Assembly (NCBI GenBank): GCA_002085285.1
Contig: NATK01000069.1
Location: 1-7,851, forward strand
DNA: 7,851 nucleotides
DNA from: Candidatus Latescibacteria bacterium 4484_7
GTDB lineage: Bacteria > Krumholzibacteriota > Krumholzibacteriia > Krumholzibacteriales > Krumholzibacteriaceae
Direction: 5' to 3'
Part shown: positions 6,404 to 7,851 of the stretch, in pieces
Position numbering within the stretch: position 1 is the first letter of the stretch
How the letters are laid out: the number at the start of each line of letters is the position of its first letter
The notes under the pieces: model-generated
Databases searched by the model: none
Told to the model about the DNA's origin: nothing
Seen by the model: the letters and a program-made list of their open reading frames with translations, nothing else
Translations under genes and position numbers: made by a program

Positions 6404-7110
6404 TTTCTGTCCTTTCGTCTGTTTTCAACGCCGTACACGAGCGTTGGATATTGATTGATGATTTCCTTGATCTTGTTGAAATATCGCATGTAGTAGAGGT
6501 TGGATACCTGGTTGTCTATAGGCATCTGCATCGTATTGGCGATATAATATTTCGCTCCTTCGATAATCGTCGAAGTGATGGTGACCATATCTTCATCCCG
6601 TAGCTCGTCAAGCACCGGAACCACGTAGCCGATGAACAGAAACGGTTTGTCGTCCATGGAGTCACGCCAAGCCTTGTCTCTGCAAGCATACTGCTCGTTT
6701 CCGATATAGTCGAACTTGTCTGTGACGCTTACACCATATTCGTCGTATATTTCGATTACGCCGAGCATCCTCGACACGGTATCGTCGTTGAACAGCGTTT
6801 TCGTAACTTCCGGATCGGGCCACTCTTCGCTGTTCTGAAAGAACGATACGATCTGGTCGTCTGTAAAGGTTCCTGTCGTAACGTCCGATATTTCAATCTC
6901 TGTGCGTTCGTTCAGGCTGGCTATCTCCCTGAAGTCATACAGTTCAATTTCTTCATGAACGGTGAACCCGTAGGCTTTCTTGAATATCCTGGTTCTCAGT
7001 GCGATATCCTCGAATACCTGCTCGATAACCATATCCAACTCGTCGTCCGTGACGCTGATGTCCTTTGCATGGAATTTCAGTTTCGTTCTCAGTGTCTCCA
7101 GGTTGCTCAT
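6394..7110 (-). CDS. Putative head-tail connector or neck protein (238 aa)
   Basis: I do not recognise a definite family. The product is acidic and mainly helical. It opens with MSNLETLRTKLKFHAKDISV and a helix rich in acidic residues, followed by a mixed middle part (about residues 55-150), and ends with a helical segment containing NLYYMRYFNKIKEII and a basic tail, RRKDRKW. There is no signal peptide and no clear membrane segment. The ATG is well supported: AAAGGA lies 5 bases upstream, in the 9-base gap after the terminase stop. The stop overlaps the start of the fibre gene by 10 bases. A helical protein of this size directly after a terminase in a structural operon is often an adaptor or completion protein of the head-tail joint, such as the P22 gp4 or gp6-like groups. 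That role is inferred from position and general character, not from a specific motif. It could also be another minor virion protein. Confidence 0.5.
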   Translation of the reverse strand: MSNLETLRTKLKFHAKDISVTDDELDMVIEQVFEDIALRTRIFKKAYGFTVHEEIELYDFREIASLNERTEIEISDVTTGTFTDDQIVSFFQNSEEWPDPEVTKTLFNDDTVSRMLGVIEIYDEYGVSVTDKFDYIGNEQYACRDKAWRDSMDDKPFLFIGYVVPVLDELRDEDMVTITSTIIEGAKYYIANTMQMPIDNQVSNLYYMRYFNKIKEIINQYPTLVYGVENRRKDRKWL

Positions 7111-7119
7111 AGGCTTCCT

Positions 7120-7851
7120 TTAAAATAGATAGGGGTTAACATAGGCCGTCTCTTCCAGCAACTCGCTCTCGGCTACAGGCTGCGCGGCGACGATGGGTAT
7201 CAGTGTCAGCATAGCCAATGAATCGACGATATCGTCGTGCCTCGCTCTCACCTTTTCATCCGTCGTCATGCTCATCTCGTGAAGCAGTTCCTCCACAAAT
7301 TCTCCGGCATAGTCATCCGGCACCCACATTTTACCCAATTCCACGAGAGGTTGAAGTGCCTTGATGACAGAAATCTTGTGCATTGAGCTGGTTCTCTTGA
7401 CCATTTCGAGGTTGAAGAAGATGCCTCTTCGCACCATTTCGTTCTGGAGTATCTGTCCCATCGCCATCTGGAATGCGACATTCTCGAATACGACGGCATA
7501 GGGGCGATACCGCTTGACGGCCATAAAGACCTTGTCAACCGTATCGTTCACACCCCAGCGTCCGTATTCGCCGTCCACGATGAACCAGTCACCGGTCTGT
7601 GGTTCCACTCCGACGACGCATATACTCGTATAGTCCGCATACTCCTTCTCGCTGATAGCCAGGTCGCACATGATGTAATAGGTCAGGGAACCAAGCTTGT
7701 CCCGCATATCCCTGACGTTGTATTTGTTGATCTTGTCCATATTGAAGACCAGGCCTTCCGACGGTGCGATCTCCAGCATATGCTCCTGATACCACAATGT
7801 CGTTTTGCCCTGTCCTTCATACAGACCGAACGATTCACGGATGTATTCGTA
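7120..7851 (-). CDS. Terminase large subunit, C-terminal nuclease part (5'-truncated by window edge)
   Basis: This is the packaging motor subunit that cuts concatemeric phage DNA and pumps it into the prohead through the portal. Only the last 243 residues are present. The frame stays open to base 7851, so the gene starts outside the window, and the TTG at 7797 is an internal leucine. The visible part is the RNase H-like nuclease domain. A first acidic residue sits in YIMCDLAISE (fragment residue 63), a second in VVFENV (residue 123), and the last acidic cluster in RHDDIVDSLAM (residues 206-210). This matches the spacing of metal-binding acids in terminase nucleases. The segment MHKISVIKALQPLVELGKMW between the second and third motifs is also typical. 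The Walker ATPase motifs would lie upstream, outside the window. The gene ends in TAA, 9 bases before the next start. Family assignment is firm; the subfamily is not determined. Confidence 0.9.
   Translation of the reverse strand, partial: YEYIRESFGLYEGQGKTTLWYQEHMLEIAPSEGLVFNMDKINKYNVRDMRDKLGSLTYYIMCDLAISEKEYADYTSICVVGVEPQTGDWFIVDGEYGRWGVNDTVDKVFMAVKRYRPYAVVFENVAFQMAMGQILQNEMVRRGIFFNLEMVKRTSSMHKISVIKALQPLVELGKMWVPDDYAGEFVEELLHEMSMTTDEKVRARHDDIVDSLAMLTLIPIVAAQPVAESELLEETAYVNPYLF

Noticed and set aside
7795..7797. TTG as the start of the terminase
   Set aside because: The same frame continues open to the window edge, and the piece contains only the nuclease domain, so this codon is internal.

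Overview
The window is a slice of the virion-assembly region of a tailed bacteriophage or prophage (Caudoviricetes). Every gene I can support lies on the minus strand, so the region reads from high to low coordinates. Gaps between genes are at most 12 bases, several junctions overlap, and most starts have a purine-rich Shine-Dalgarno sequence. This looks like one late transcription unit using the standard genetic code with bacterial initiation signals. No promoter, terminator, tRNA or host gene is visible, and the host cannot be named from this sequence.

In transcription order the genes are: the C-terminal part of the large terminase, with its RNase H-like nuclease (7851-7120); a 238-aa protein in the position of a head-tail connector (7110-6394); a 532-aa modular tail fibre (6403-4805); a 395-aa probable second fibre or receptor-binding protein (4802-3615); a 221-aa helical virion-type protein (3602-2937); a 152-aa protein with a GNAT-like C-terminal motif, reminiscent of the T7 gp13 internal virion protein family (2944-2486); a 618-aa virion protein with a hydrophobic C-terminal part (2496-640); and the start of a P22-type portal protein (643 to the window edge). 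The likely division of labour is DNA packaging (terminase, portal), neck (238-aa protein), host binding (two fibre-like proteins) and candidate ejection proteins (221-, 152- and 618-aa proteins). The portal-type and gp13-like features suggest a podovirus-like particle, but this is inference.

The clearest anomaly is a perfect 73-bp tandem duplication (342-414 and 415-487) inside the portal gene. Because 73 is not a multiple of three, it breaks the portal after residue 76. Removing one copy restores a single reading frame open to the window edge. It is either an assembly artefact or a true disabling mutation. Other points of interest are the placement of the fibre cassette between terminase and portal, an AT-rich module inside the fibre gene flanked by conserved linkers, a three-fold decapeptide repeat at the start of the 395-aa protein, and a cysteine-rich tail on the 221-aa protein. 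I see no sign of a defence system, CRISPR array, insertion sequence or diversity-generating retroelement.
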